Shown here piece after piece: positions 45,034 to 54,258 of a stretch of DNA of 64,000 nt. Source of the DNA: Maritalea sp049801075 (lineage in GTDB: Bacteria > Pseudomonadota > Alphaproteobacteria > Rhizobiales > Devosiaceae); NCBI RefSeq assembly GCF_049801075.1, contig NZ_JBNAGG010000004.1, forward strand, positions 247,525-311,524. Direction: 5' to 3'. The notes beneath the pieces are model-generated. The model saw nothing but the letters and a program-made list of their open reading frames with translations, made no database searches and had not been told where the DNA came from. Positions within the stretch are counted from its first letter, which is position 1; every line of letters begins with the position of its first letter. The position numbers and the translations under genes were made by a program.

Positions 45034-45852
45034 TCAGGGCGTTTGGGAGGCCATTTTTTGCGGAAAACCGCCCGGGTGGCCGCAGGTGAGGGCGGCCCAG
45101 TCTCGGCCTTGTTCCAGCGATTGTTGCAGGTTTTTGCCTTTGTGCAGGGCGGCGATGACGCCTGCGGCGAAGCTGTCGCCGGCGCCGGTTGTGTCGACCA
45201 CGTTGACGGGGGTGCTATTGGTTTCGGCCCAATCATGGCCGTCAAATCCGACGCTGCCCTTGGCGCCACAACTGACAATAGCGCATTTTGCGCCCTTCTT
45301 TATCAAGTCTATAGCGCGTGTGCGGGCCACGGACTTATCATCACCAGCAGAATCAAATGCGAGCGAGAGATCCTGAGGGTCTTTATCAATTGGCGCGGCA
45401 TTCACGCCCAAATCCTGAGAGACAAATACATTGTGACCGCGCAAAAAGCGTTTGGTGGTGCCGCCATCTTTGAGCCAGCCGATATGCACATGGCGCATCT
45501 TTTTTAAAATGTCTAAATCAGCACAGCTGGGACGATAGAGGCCGCTGGCGCCAAATTCTTCAAAGTCAATTATGCGATCACCGGCAGGGGTGAAGGAAAG
45601 GTTTGTATAAGCGGTTGGGGCGTCAAGACGTTGAGTATGGACGTTGGACACGTTGTTTTGATTTAACGTCTTGATGGTTACATCACCATCTATATCCCGG
45701 CCAACTGCGCCGAAATAGGCTGACTTCTCTCCGTGTCGGGCCAATTGAACCGCAACATTCAGTGCATTGCCGCCCACCAGCATTTGGTGAAGGGGTGCGC
45801 CAAATCTATCGATACAATTGTCGCCGACACAAGCAAAATCAAATGATGGCAT
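45034..45852 (-). CDS. PfkB-family kinase, FrlD-like
   Basis: A 272-residue PfkB sugar kinase resembling fructoselysine 6-kinase. The N-terminal GDNCIDRF and GGNALNVAVQLAR, and the C-terminal anion-hole motif DTTGAGDSFAAGVIAAL (catalytic Asp), are all visible. It would phosphorylate an Amadori compound at C6 before deglycation by the next enzyme. It is convergent with nothing, and its 3' end opens into a gene-free gap. The specific substrate is inferred from the neighbouring FrlB-like gene. Confidence 0.85.
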   Translation of the reverse strand: MPSFDFACVGDNCIDRFGAPLHQMLVGGNALNVAVQLARHGEKSAYFGAVGRDIDGDVTIKTLNQNNVSNVHTQRLDAPTAYTNLSFTPAGDRIIDFEEFGASGLYRPSCADLDILKKMRHVHIGWLKDGGTTKRFLRGHNVFVSQDLGVNAAPIDKDPQDLSLAFDSAGDDKSVARTRAIDLIKKGAKCAIVSCGAKGSVGFDGHDWAETNSTPVNVVDTTGAGDSFAAGVIAALHKGKNLQQSLEQGRDWAALTCGHPGGFPQKMASQTP

Positions 45853-45901
45853 TAAACTGCCCCAACCTTAAAGATGTCGGCCGAAGACGACATCAATTCA
45901 A

Positions 45902-46915
45902 TTAATAGGCCACGCGCTTATAATAGCGACGTGTGGTCAATGGATGATTGCGCAGGCTTTCCAAGTGTGCGCTCATGCGCTCCATCATGGTGGCCAGGGC
46001 AATCGGCGACGCATAGGCACGCGCGGTGGGAGACAGGTCGCCCATATCAAACTTTGCCGTATCAAAAATGATCAACTCATTGGTATATTGCTTGGCAAAG
46101 TTTTCAACGCGTTCCACAAGAGGCCGGTAGGCATCTTCGCCCTTGTACAACAACACACTCACATCCTTTTCCAAAAGCTCTAGCGTGCCGTGGAAAAAAT
46201 GTGAGGCGTGCACAGGCCGCGTGCGGATCCACTGCATTTCCTCCAAAATGCACATGCCATAATAATGCGCTTCTGGCCATGTGTTTCCGGCGCCAGCAAT
46301 GATGTGATAATCCATATTTTGAATATGGGTGGCAATCTGCGCCGCCTCGGATTCAAATTGCTGCTTTACTGAGAGCAGCACTTGCGGCAATTGATCAAGC
46401 TCTTGATAAAGAGCCTGTGCATTCTCCAGCTCGCCGCGCGCCGCCATAATAGCGTGGGCAATAGCATAGGACTGAATGTAAAAGCTTTCGCACGATGTAT
46501 CATCTTCAGCAAAATTGACAAACGCCTTGTCTGCTTTTTGCGCCAAGGGCGTGTTGGCATGGCCGGTCAAAACGATCACGTGGGCGCCAGCCTTTTGCGC
46601 TGTTTCCAGCAATTCGATGCTTTCCTTGGTGGTCCCTGAAAGGGACGGGATGACCACAATGGAATTACTGCCCAAATGGACTGACCCATCGATGTTCAAT
46701 TCGGCAGTGAATTCTGTGAATACGGGAAAGGCAGAGCGCTTGCGCAAGAGATCTGCCGCGGGTTCCATCAAAATCGCTGCGCCGCCTGTGCCCAGCAGAA
46801 AAATGTTTTGCGCCCCATTTTCAACTAGGCCGGCGATGTGCGGGCGCAGGGCCTGCGCCTGCGCAACCGCCCCATCCTGGATTCGCAAAAAACGCTCTGC
46901 ATCAAAATTAAACAT
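45902..46915 (-). CDS. SIS-domain deglycase, FrlB-like
   Basis: A 337-residue two-SIS-domain protein. The first SIS domain is IFLLGTGGAAILMEPAADLL, the phosphosugar loop is VVIPSLSGTTKESIE, and the second SIS region surrounds YHIIAGAGNTWPEAHYYGM. This matches fructosamine-6-phosphate (fructoselysine-6-P) deglycase, which releases amino acid and glucose 6-phosphate. The kinase follows 49 bases later. Upstream is the GntR operator region shared with the ABC genes. Confidence 0.88.
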   Translation of the reverse strand: MFNFDAERFLRIQDGAVAQAQALRPHIAGLVENGAQNIFLLGTGGAAILMEPAADLLRKRSAFPVFTEFTAELNIDGSVHLGSNSIVVIPSLSGTTKESIELLETAQKAGAHVIVLTGHANTPLAQKADKAFVNFAEDDTSCESFYIQSYAIAHAIMAARGELENAQALYQELDQLPQVLLSVKQQFESEAAQIATHIQNMDYHIIAGAGNTWPEAHYYGMCILEEMQWIRTRPVHASHFFHGTLELLEKDVSVLLYKGEDAYRPLVERVENFAKQYTNELIIFDTAKFDMGDLSPTARAYASPIALATMMERMSAHLESLRNHPLTTRRYYKRVAY

Positions 46916-46956
46916 GGCTCCCCCTTCGTGAGCTAAAGTTCAAACAACTTGTTTAG

Positions 46957-46969
46957 GTTGTATGACAAC
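46957..46969. promoter_or_regulatory. GntR-type operator, left copy
   Basis: GTTGTATGACAAC: perfect GTTGT/ACAAC dyad around ATG, about 42 bases before the frlB-like start. The same 12 bases occur in reverse orientation at 47178, and a half-like TCATACAA lies before the regulator gene. Confidence 0.65.
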
Positions 46970-47177
46970 ATGCATGAGAAAATATTTTTGTCAAGCTGGC
47001 TCAAATTGACTAAAATAGATGATCACTACACGTGATGCTCACCTATAAAATACTGTGATTTCAACATATTGGTATATATATCCCCTAAACTTTAGGGTGC
47101 ATATCCGCGGTTCTTTATGGTCCGCAATTATTTTATTTTTCATATATTGACAGGTGAATAAGTGCATGCAACGATTA

Positions 47178-47189
47178 GTTGTCATACAA
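47178..47189. promoter_or_regulatory. GntR-type operator, right copy
   Basis: GTTGTCATACAA, the reverse complement of the left copy, 58 bases before the binding-protein gene. TTGT/ACAA dyad. Confidence 0.65.
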
Positions 47190-47246
47190 ATATAGAGGGT
47201 GTGGGTCGGCACGCATCGCTGATGTTTTACAAAAGGGAGTAGACAA

Positions 47247-48071
47247 TTGAACAATGTTATTAAATTCGCGGTGGCAGGCGCATTGGCGCTGTCGACCATA
47301 CAGGCGATGGCCGGTGAAACTCTGGATCGGGTGATGGACCGTGGTGAAATGGTTGTGGCCACAAATTCGGGCTGGCCTCCACAAAGCTTTCTCAATGACG
47401 ACAATGAAATGGTGGGCTTTGATATTGATGTGGCCACAGAGGTTGCCAATCGTCTGGGCGTAGAGGTGCGGTTTGAAACACCTGATTGGGCCACAATGAC
47501 CGGCGGTCGCTGGAAAGGGCGCTACGATTTGGGCGTTGGGTCTGTGACCCCCACCAAAGCTCGAGCGCAAGTGATCGACTTTCCGGGCACCTATTATTAC
47601 AGCCCCTATGTTTGGGTGGTGCATGAAGATGCCGACATTCAAACGGTGGACGATTTGAATGGCAAGGTAATCGGTGTGGAAACCGCAACCACGTCAGAAG
47701 ATTATATTCGTCGGCAATTGGATATTGCAGCGCCAGACCAGCCGCCAATCGAATATAAGGTTGAGCCAGGCGATATCCGCACCTATGCAGAATCCATGTT
47801 GCCTTTTGATGATTTGCGTCTTGGCCAAGGTGTACGGGTTGATGCGGTGATTGCACCAGAGCAAACCGCAAGGCAAGCCATTGAAAATGGCTATCCATTG
47901 CGGATCATCGAAGATGAATATGCGTTCCGTGAGCCCTTGGTGGTGATCACCGAAAAGGGTGATGAAGAATGGAACAATAAGATCACTGAAACCCTCAATG
48001 CCATGAAAGAGGAAGGCGTGATCGCAGAGTTCAGCACCAAATGGTACGGCAAAAACTACGCCGCTGAATAA
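47247..48071 (+). CDS. Amino-acid ABC substrate-binding protein
   Basis: A 274-residue periplasmic solute-binding protein of the amino-acid (family 3) type. The Sec signal ends at about AMA. Core motifs are VVATNSGWPPQSFLNDDNEMVGFDIDVA and DDLNGKVIGVETATTS, split by the ligand hinge. It probably binds an Amadori compound (inference from the cluster). The start is a TTG at 47247; AAGGGAG lies 7 bases before it and no ATG fits. A strong hairpin follows the stop, so the binding protein can be made in excess. Confidence 0.9.
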   Translation: MNNVIKFAVAGALALSTIQAMAGETLDRVMDRGEMVVATNSGWPPQSFLNDDNEMVGFDIDVATEVANRLGVEVRFETPDWATMTGGRWKGRYDLGVGSVTPTKARAQVIDFPGTYYYSPYVWVVHEDADIQTVDDLNGKVIGVETATTSEDYIRRQLDIAAPDQPPIEYKVEPGDIRTYAESMLPFDDLRLGQGVRVDAVIAPEQTARQAIENGYPLRIIEDEYAFREPLVVITEKGDEEWNNKITETLNAMKEEGVIAEFSTKWYGKNYAAE

Positions 48072-48075
48072 GTGT

Positions 48076-48107
48076 AATGTGCCGGCCCTTAGGGTCGGCA
48101 CATTTTC
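48076..48107 (+). terminator. Hairpin between binding protein and oxidase
   Basis: 13-bp stem, AATGTGCCGGCCC / GGGTCGGCACATT (one G-T wobble), loop TTA, then TTCT. Either a partial terminator or a stabiliser that favours the binding-protein transcript. Confidence 0.75.
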
Positions 48108-48140
48108 TCACCTTTGCCCCATCTCTCGGGAACCAAGACC

Positions 48141-49418
48141 ATGAATTACGTAGACAGCTACTATGCCCGCACTGTGGTGGACCAAAAGGAGCGGCCTGCT
48201 CTTGCAGGACAGGAAGCGGCACAAATCTGCATTATTGGTGCAGGCTATGCCGGCCTCACTGCTGCGCTTGAATTGGCAAAGGCCGGCAATAAAGTCATCG
48301 TGCTTGAGGCAGATATGGTGGGGTGGGGCGCATCTGGTCGCAATGGCGGATTTGTCAGCCCCGGCTATGCAGTAGGTGAGTCGCAAATTGCAAAAAAAAT
48401 TGGCAATGCTGACGCCCACACGCTGCACAATATGTCGATTGAAGGCATGGAAATTGTGCGCGACAATATTCAGCAATGTGAAATTTCATCAGCGGAACCG
48501 ATTACCGGAATCACCGGGGTAACGCGATATGATAGTGGCGAAGATCTGAAAATTGCTGCAGCGCAAAGCTTGCGAGACTATGATTATCCGCTTGAGTTTT
48601 TGGACCGCGACGCTGTTCAGGATCGGCTCAAGTCCAGTTGCTATCATCAAGGCTTGCGCGACAAGAATGCGTTTCATATTCATCCGCTCAATTATGCGCG
48701 AGGCCTTGCCGCTGCGGTCGAAGCAAACGGCGGCGTGATTTTTGAACAGTCTGCTGCCCAGCGCATCGAAAAAAGTGCGGACAGCGTGTTGATACACACA
48801 AAGAATGGTCGGGTGAAAGCTGATCAAGTGGTGGTGACCACCGGTGGCTATACCGGCAACCTATTGCCCAAATTAAAGCGCGCCTTTTTGCCAATTGCCA
48901 CCTATGTGTTGATCACCGAGGTCGCGCCGGAACAATTGGCACATGTGATTAAGACCCGCGATGCGATTGGCGATGATCGTCGTGCGGCGGATTATTATCG
49001 GTTGGTCGAGGGCGGCAAACGTCTCATGTGGGGCGGGCGGATCACCACCATGCCCGCCAAACCGGAACATGTGGCCCAGATTTTACGCAAACAAATGGTA
49101 GGGACATTTCCTGAACTTTCGACGCTCAAGGTTGAACTGGCCTGGTCAGGTCTCATGGCATATGCCCGCCATCAAATGCCGCAAATTGGCAAATTGAACG
49201 ATCAGATTTGGTATTGCACCGCGTTTGGTGGCCATGGGCTGAACACCACAGCGATTGGCGGCACCATTGTGGCCGAAGCCCTTTTAGGCACCTCAAATCG
49301 ATATGAATTATTTGCGCCATATGGCCTGAGCTGGACCGGCGGGCCCGTGGGCAAAGCTGCGGCGCAGATGACCTATTGGGGGTTGCAGGCCATGGACTGG
49401 TGGAAAGAACGTGGCTAA
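48141..49418 (+). CDS. FAD-dependent oxidoreductase (DAO family)
   Basis: A 425-residue DAO-fold oxidoreductase. FAD motif ICIIGAGYAGLTAALELAKAG near residue 35, SGRNGGFVSPGYAVGESQIA for covalent or tight FAD binding, and C-terminal FGGHGLNTTAIGG. It resembles gamma-glutamylputrescine oxidase/amadoriase-like amine oxidases. In this cluster it may deglycate or oxidise an Amadori compound in parallel to the kinase-deglycase route. The ATG at 48141 is chosen over one at 48114. Confidence 0.85.
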   Translation: MNYVDSYYARTVVDQKERPALAGQEAAQICIIGAGYAGLTAALELAKAGNKVIVLEADMVGWGASGRNGGFVSPGYAVGESQIAKKIGNADAHTLHNMSIEGMEIVRDNIQQCEISSAEPITGITGVTRYDSGEDLKIAAAQSLRDYDYPLEFLDRDAVQDRLKSSCYHQGLRDKNAFHIHPLNYARGLAAAVEANGGVIFEQSAAQRIEKSADSVLIHTKNGRVKADQVVVTTGGYTGNLLPKLKRAFLPIATYVLITEVAPEQLAHVIKTRDAIGDDRRAADYYRLVEGGKRLMWGGRITTMPAKPEHVAQILRKQMVGTFPELSTLKVELAWSGLMAYARHQMPQIGKLNDQIWYCTAFGGHGLNTTAIGGTIVAEALLGTSNRYELFAPYGLSWTGGPVGKAAAQMTYWGLQAMDWWKERG

Positions 49419-49442
49419 GCGCCACACAGCATTGGGGGGACT

Positions 49443-50414
49443 ATGCTCAGAGAAATATTGATCAAATATCCAGAAGCCACCAAACAGGTGGGACTAAGCG
49501 TTTTGTTTGTTGCGCTCACCGCTGCATTTTACTTTGTGGGGTTGCGCGAAAACACATTTCTGGCCTTTGTTCCCGGCCTTGCACCCACGGCAGAACAGAG
49601 CCCCATTATTGTAGGCATCTTCAGCGCCACATTGGTGGCGGTACTGTTCTTTTTGAACTGGAAATTGATCAGCAAATTTGGCCGCGTACAGCAAATGCTG
49701 GTGGTGTGGGCTGAGCTTTTAGTTCTCTTGCTGATCTTTTTCTATTCATTTGATCTCAGTTTTGAATTCATTCTGCGCAAGATTGGATTTTTGGTCACGC
49801 GTGGGGTGATGACCACCCTATATATCTCTGCTGTTTCCATCGCCATTGCCACCGTCATCGCGCTTGTGGGGGCCATTGCCAAACTCTCCAAAAATGGCGC
49901 AATTTATGGCTTGGCGACGTTCTACACCTCCCTGTTTCGTGGTTTGCCACTTTTGATGCAGGTCTATTTGATTTATCTCGGATTGCCACAGCTTGGCTTT
50001 ATTATCGATGCCATTCCAGCGGGGATCACCGCGTTATCGCTTTGCTATGGCGCTTATATGACTGAAATTTTTCGCGCTGGCATTCAATCCATTCCCAAAG
50101 GGCAATCTGAGGGCGCGCAAGCGTTGGGCCTCAATCACTTGCAGACCATGTGGTTGGTGATTTTGCCACAAGCCATGCGGGTGATCGTGCCGCCAACCGG
50201 CAGCCAGTTTATTGCCATGCTCAAGGATTCCTCTTTGGTGTCAGTTGTGGGCGTTTGGGAGTTGACCTACCTGTCACGCACATTGGGTCAAACCGAATTC
50301 AGACATATTGAGATGCTGATCACCGCTTCGTTGATTTATTGGCTGCTGTCCATCGGCTTGGAGTCCATCCAAGCGCGCATTGAAAACCGTTATGAACGCT
50401 CTTACCGGCGATAA
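49443..50414 (+). CDS. Amino-acid ABC permease
   Basis: A 323-residue HisM/GlnP-type permease. The N-terminal ~110 residues add three extra membrane helices beyond the usual unit. The core has TTLYISAVSIAIATVIALVGAI, YTSLFRGLPLLMQVYLIY and the EAA loop GAQALGLNHLQTMWLVILPQAMR, which contacts an ATPase. No ATP-binding gene is present in the cluster. It follows the oxidase by 24 bases. Confidence 0.9.
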   Translation: MLREILIKYPEATKQVGLSVLFVALTAAFYFVGLRENTFLAFVPGLAPTAEQSPIIVGIFSATLVAVLFFLNWKLISKFGRVQQMLVVWAELLVLLLIFFYSFDLSFEFILRKIGFLVTRGVMTTLYISAVSIAIATVIALVGAIAKLSKNGAIYGLATFYTSLFRGLPLLMQVYLIYLGLPQLGFIIDAIPAGITALSLCYGAYMTEIFRAGIQSIPKGQSEGAQALGLNHLQTMWLVILPQAMRVIVPPTGSQFIAMLKDSSLVSVVGVWELTYLSRTLGQTEFRHIEMLITASLIYWLLSIGLESIQARIENRYERSYRR

Positions 50415-50462
50415 ATCTCCCGTGCCGGATCACCCCTCCGGCGCGCCATTAGGCATGTTGCA

Positions 50463-51320
50463 ATGAAAATCAGTTCTGCCATCGCGCCCGCAAGCTTAGT
50501 GTGGGCGCCAGCGGCATTTGCCGTTTTGTCGTTGTGTGACGCCATGGTGAAATATCTGACCAGCCATTATTCTGTGGCACAAACTTCGATCATGGTGAGT
50601 GTGGTCGGTCTTGGCTTTACCGTGGCGCATGCCTTCATTCAAAAACGACCCAAAGCGCTCTGGCCCCTACATTCAAAAATTGCGGTTCTTCGGGCGGTGT
50701 TTTTGGGTATCGATACGGTGTTGATCTATATTGCATTTGATCTGTTGCCGCTGGCCGAAGCCTATGTGTTGGCATTTCTCACGCCCATATTGGTGGCGTT
50801 TTTCTCAGCCATTCTGTTCAAAGAAGTGTTGACCCGCAAACAATCCTTTGCGGTGATGCTTGGATTTGTGGGTGTTATCATAGTGTTGCGTCCCGGTATC
50901 TCCGTGATCGGTTGGGGGCATGTGGCGGCCCTGGGCTCAGCTTTTGTGTTCGCCGCTTCCATGTTGGTCATGCGAAATTTGAAAGCCAGTGAAACGGACT
51001 TGGCGCTGGTCAGTACCGTGTTGATTGGCCTGATTTGCTGCGCGGGATTTTTGTTACCATTCTCCGAGGTGCGTCCGCTTACAACTGATTTTGCGTTGCC
51101 ATTGCTGGCCGCTGGTTTTTGCTTTTATTGTGGACACCGCTTATTGGTGCGTGCTTTACGATCGCGGGCGGCTAATCTGGTGGCCCCGTTCCAATATAGC
51201 CAGATTATTTGGGGCGTGATTTACGGGGCATTGCTGTTTGCTGCCCCAATCGAACCGATTGTGCTTTTGGGGGCCGCCATCATCATATGCGCCGGTATAT
51301 TGACCTGGCAGCGCTATTAA
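50463..51320 (+). CDS. EamA-type DMT transporter
   Basis: A 285-residue ten-helix EamA (drug/metabolite) transporter with two internal repeats (residues ~12-145 and ~155-285). Helix ends carry conserved PILVAFFSAILFKE and GFVGVIIVLRPG segments. Probable exporter of an amino-acid-like product. Its stop overlaps the convergent GntR gene by four bases. Confidence 0.88.
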   Translation: MKISSAIAPASLVWAPAAFAVLSLCDAMVKYLTSHYSVAQTSIMVSVVGLGFTVAHAFIQKRPKALWPLHSKIAVLRAVFLGIDTVLIYIAFDLLPLAEAYVLAFLTPILVAFFSAILFKEVLTRKQSFAVMLGFVGVIIVLRPGISVIGWGHVAALGSAFVFAASMLVMRNLKASETDLALVSTVLIGLICCAGFLLPFSEVRPLTTDFALPLLAAGFCFYCGHRLLVRALRSRAANLVAPFQYSQIIWGVIYGALLFAAPIEPIVLLGAAIIICAGILTWQRY

Positions 51321-52045
51321 GAGCGCACAAAACTAAATTCAAATGCATCGCCGCGATGGTAATCTTCTGCATAAACGATTGGTTCGCCGGCGGCGGTGTA
51401 AACCGTTTCGACAATGCGGAAAGCCGGGCCAAACTCTTCCAAATTATTGGCGGCAACCACGTCATCGGGTAGCATCACAGCGGCGGCTGTGGCGCTCGAC
51501 ATGGTGGCCTTGTGTCCGTAGCTTTCCAAAAGCGCGATCAGCGAGTCTGACCATTCCACATCGTAGATTTTGTCACTGATCAGCTGTCGTGGCACGTAAT
51601 CCACACAATACATCAACACATCATCGCGATGCATGCGGATGCGCTCTAACCGCAACACCCGGTCGGAGGGCGCTATTTTTAGCGCTTCGGAAATATACGC
51701 AGGCGCTTGTTGCTCGGCAATAGACAGTACTTTATTGGTGGGGTCATACCCATTGCCTCGGGTAAGGGCGGTAACGCTTTCAAAAAGTGTAATCGGCCGC
51801 TCGACTTTGAGTTCGGCAATACCCCCAACATATCGCCCTTTGCCGTGATGCACATAAATGGTGCCGCTTTGCTCCAACAGTTTTAGAGCTTCCCGCAAGG
51901 CGGTGCGCGACACGCCATATTTTGAAGCCAGCGCCGCTTCTGTTGGCAATTTGTCACCCGCTTTAAAGTCACCATTGGCAATGAAGGCGGCCAATTTGTC
52001 TCTAAGTTCCAATACAATTGTGCGCGCTGTTCCCATTATTATCAA
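51317..52045 (-). CDS. GntR/UTRA-family regulator of the cluster
   Basis: A 242-residue GntR-family regulator. The N-terminal winged helix has KLPTEAALASKYGVSRTALREALKLLEQSG, and the C-terminal UTRA domain has LRLERIRMHRDDVLMY and VDYVPRQLISDKI. Similar proteins (FrlR) control fructoselysine genes. The start is a TTG at 52045, with GGAG five bases upstream; an ATG nine bases later (52036) is too far from it. TCATACAA at 52072 looks like a half operator, suggesting autoregulation. Confidence 0.9.
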   Translation of the reverse strand: MIIMGTARTIVLELRDKLAAFIANGDFKAGDKLPTEAALASKYGVSRTALREALKLLEQSGTIYVHHGKGRYVGGIAELKVERPITLFESVTALTRGNGYDPTNKVLSIAEQQAPAYISEALKIAPSDRVLRLERIRMHRDDVLMYCVDYVPRQLISDKIYDVEWSDSLIALLESYGHKATMSSATAAAVMLPDDVVAANNLEEFGPAFRIVETVYTAAGEPIVYAEDYHRGDAFEFSFVRS

Positions 52046-52254
52046 AGTTCTCCGTCAAGCTAAATCACTCATCATACAAGTATCGACTACAGATAAGTTT
52101 AACAAGTTTTAAGCCAAAATTCGCACGTGGATAAGAGCTCTATAATCGTCAGGGAGCTCGCGTTAGATCGAGCACAGCGTAAACATATGCATTAAATTCG
52201 CCGTGGAGGCAAAGCAGTGTTTGCGCGGCGCAAGTTGAAAACTATCCGGGAACC

Positions 52255-52273
52255 GAATGTCTGCTTTTGGGAT
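52255..52273 (+). repeat. Dispersed repeat copy
   Basis: GAATGTCTGCTTTTGGGAT: right arm identical to the full copies, left arm degraded (ACCGAA in place of TCCCAA). Confidence 0.75.
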
Positions 52274-52542
52274 AAAGTCAAAGCCAAAGTGTGAAACGGC
52301 AGCAGGGAGCCCATACTTCCGCGACCTTGCCGAACCTTCGTTGTGCGTGCATTCGTTCGGTCTTTAGGCAAAGGCGGCCCGTTACCCGACCTAGAAACAA
52401 AAGCCTCGTTTCACGCTTTCAATCCGGATTTTCGTTGCCTGACTATAACCTTCCTCATGTCCGTCAGCCACGATCGCCTGGAAATTTCGCGGCACTCGAT
52501 GTGCAGTGCTTCATTTCCTAGCCTTGGATCTCTGCTCTGACA

Positions 52543-52575
52543 CGCAGGCTTGCCCCGGCTATGGGCAAGCCTGCG
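52543..52575. terminator. Long perfect hairpin
   Basis: 13-bp perfect stem, CGCAGGCTTGCCC / GGGCAAGCCTGCG, 7-base loop, 8 bases beyond the stop of the minus-strand tandem-HTH gene. No U-tract on either side. It may terminate or stabilise the transcript. Confidence 0.6.
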
Positions 52576-52582
52576 TCGCCGC

Positions 52583-53452
52583 TTAGCGCGCTCTTAGCAG
52601 TGTCTCGACCGCTCGGCCCGCGAAAGCAGCAGGGTCGATTCCCAGGGCGGACGCAGTTCGACACAAGTACTCGACGTCGCAAGCGACGGAGTCACCCGAC
52701 AGCAACCCTGCCAACCAAGTCCCATCGACCTCCGCCTTTGCAATCAGGTCCTCGACCTCCATCTGGCGCTCGGCCAACAGCGTCCGGAGTTCCACGATCA
52801 GCGGAGAGGCATCTTCCGTCTCGTCTTCAAGCTGAAGGGTCCGGACAAATCCCCGACGACGTAGCAGCCAGGGTTCCGCCAGCTCTGCGCTGACTCGTGC
52901 AGGCTTGCCTTCGGTTTTGATGCCATCGGCGCTCAACGAGGTCCGCACCGCTGTTTCGCCGATCCCGGCAAGCAGCGACAGCTGACGGATGGTAAGGGCC
53001 GAGCCATTTATCAGTCCGACGCGTGCACGGGCCATCTCAAGCGTCCGGCGCAGCGCGCTGTCCTCATGCCCCAAGGCGGTCAGCTCTCCGCCGAAGCTGG
53101 TTCGAGGTGCTCCTTCTAGGAAGACCTCCAGATCATTCCAATCGGCTTCATCGAAGGCTGTACGCTCAACCGCGGTGCCGGTCTGCAAGGCAAAGGCACA
53201 GGCACGCTCGATATGCCGACTAATCCAGAAACGGCTCAGATCAATGTTACTTATTTGGATTTCGACGTCACCCGGCATGGAGCCCAACGAGAAATCCTCC
53301 AGCGAGATACCTAGGAAGGCTTCTGCCTGTTCATTCTCCCCGGTGGTCACTATTATCTGGCATGCGATACCGAGAAGCACGCTACGTAGGTCGTTCAGCA
53401 CTTCAATCACGATCTCGTCTGCAGAGGGGGCAGAAGTTGTGCGACGGCTCAT
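52583..53452 (-). CDS. Tandem-HTH protein, unknown function
   Basis: A 289-residue protein I do not recognise. Residues ~150-200 (TIRQLSLLAGIGETAVRTSLSADGI) and ~235-285 (MEVEDLIAKAEVDGTWLAGLLSG, LCRTASALGIDPAAFAGRA) look like two Cro/XRE-type helix-turn-helix units. The N-terminal ~145 residues are acidic and mixed alpha/beta. It overlaps the preceding gene's stop (ATGA), so it is translated coupled to the UDG-like protein. It could be a DNA-binding partner of that enzyme. Confidence 0.7.
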   Translation of the reverse strand: MSRRTTSAPSADEIVIEVLNDLRSVLLGIACQIIVTTGENEQAEAFLGISLEDFSLGSMPGDVEIQISNIDLSRFWISRHIERACAFALQTGTAVERTAFDEADWNDLEVFLEGAPRTSFGGELTALGHEDSALRRTLEMARARVGLINGSALTIRQLSLLAGIGETAVRTSLSADGIKTEGKPARVSAELAEPWLLRRRGFVRTLQLEDETEDASPLIVELRTLLAERQMEVEDLIAKAEVDGTWLAGLLSGDSVACDVEYLCRTASALGIDPAAFAGRAVETLLRAR

Positions 53453-54231
53453 AGGGCACCGCCTTTCAGTTTGGAAATCTGCTTCTCAAGCCGCTTGAAG
53501 GCGGCGCAGAGGGCAGCCCCATTTGTTTGACGTGACGCTGCCTGTGGTGACTTGCGCCCAAGAAAGACCGCAACGCGTTCCGCGTTAGCGCCGCTAGGGT
53601 GCGGCATCCCGGCAAGCACACGTTCCTCCATTAAGACGCCGCGCTGTACCAAGTGCTTCAGGGCTTCCTCTGCCTTTGGCCCCAGTGGAAGCCAGAGCGC
53701 CTCGGGAAGTTGCCGCGCCTCCTCAGCCAAGTAAGTGTCGATCATCTGTCGCAGCATCGGCGTCTTCAGCATGTTTGGCGTTCCATTATAGTTCTTGCCC
53801 TGCCGGAACACTGGATAGCGCAGCGCCGACGTGAAATGAACCTGATCGCTGCCCGCTTCAAACAATTGCTCCGAGGACGAAAGGTAGAAGTATTCAGCCA
53901 CGCCGATCGCATCCAGCATCGCAACGAGGTTGGTGCGCATTGGGCCGCTGAAGCTGGCGTGGGACTTGGCCCGAGCCAGAGCGTCCGTCACATCCGCACC
54001 CGCCACGATTGCAGCGCGGCTGGCCGTGAGTGACGCGGTGGCCTGAGCTGCGCCAGGAGTAATGCCTACAATGACTAGACGTGCGTTTGGCGTGATGTGG
54101 TCAAATGGCGCGTAAGCGATCCGAAGCTCACCCTCTTCCGCGATAGTCAGTGCAGGCGATGCGAGGTGCGCCTTAGCAGCGTCGGTTGCGATCAAGGAGA
54201 GATATTTCTGAGGAATGATGGAATTTTCCAA
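53449..54231 (-). CDS. Uracil-DNA-glycosylase-fold protein
   Basis: A 260-residue protein resembling the UDG superfamily. Motif 1 is RLVIVGITPGAAQA (~60) and motif 3 is LAGMPHPSGAN (~212), with the central alpha/beta pattern between. The canonical catalytic Asp/Asn of motif 1 is not obvious (ITPG), so glycosylase activity is uncertain. Genes before and after (DUF4258-like, tandem HTH) are packed within 28 bases or overlap. Confidence 0.6.
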   Translation of the reverse strand: MENSIIPQKYLSLIATDAAKAHLASPALTIAEEGELRIAYAPFDHITPNARLVIVGITPGAAQATASLTASRAAIVAGADVTDALARAKSHASFSGPMRTNLVAMLDAIGVAEYFYLSSSEQLFEAGSDQVHFTSALRYPVFRQGKNYNGTPNMLKTPMLRQMIDTYLAEEARQLPEALWLPLGPKAEEALKHLVQRGVLMEERVLAGMPHPSGANAERVAVFLGRKSPQAASRQTNGAALCAAFKRLEKQISKLKGGAL

Positions 54232-54258
54232 GGCTCAATTTCCTTTTGTAGGTGGTTG

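Larger units (their letters stand above)
46916..47246. other. Divergent control region of frl cluster
   Basis: About 330 bases between frlB-like and the ABC binding-protein gene, with no coding frame. Two inverted operator copies frame it (46957-46969 and 47178-47189). CTATTTTAGTC and TATATATCC are AT-rich promoter candidates. Confidence 0.55.
52046..52582. other. Gene-free module border
   Basis: About 540 bases between the GntR gene and the tandem-HTH gene. Only small unsupported frames. It contains the regulator's candidate half operator (52072), a dispersed-repeat copy (52255-52273) and a long hairpin (52543-52575). Confidence 0.55.

Noticed and set aside
44694..45278. A 194-codon minus-strand open frame overlapping the FrlD-like gene
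   Set aside because: It is in another frame of a confident gene for much of its length and shows no recognisable domain.
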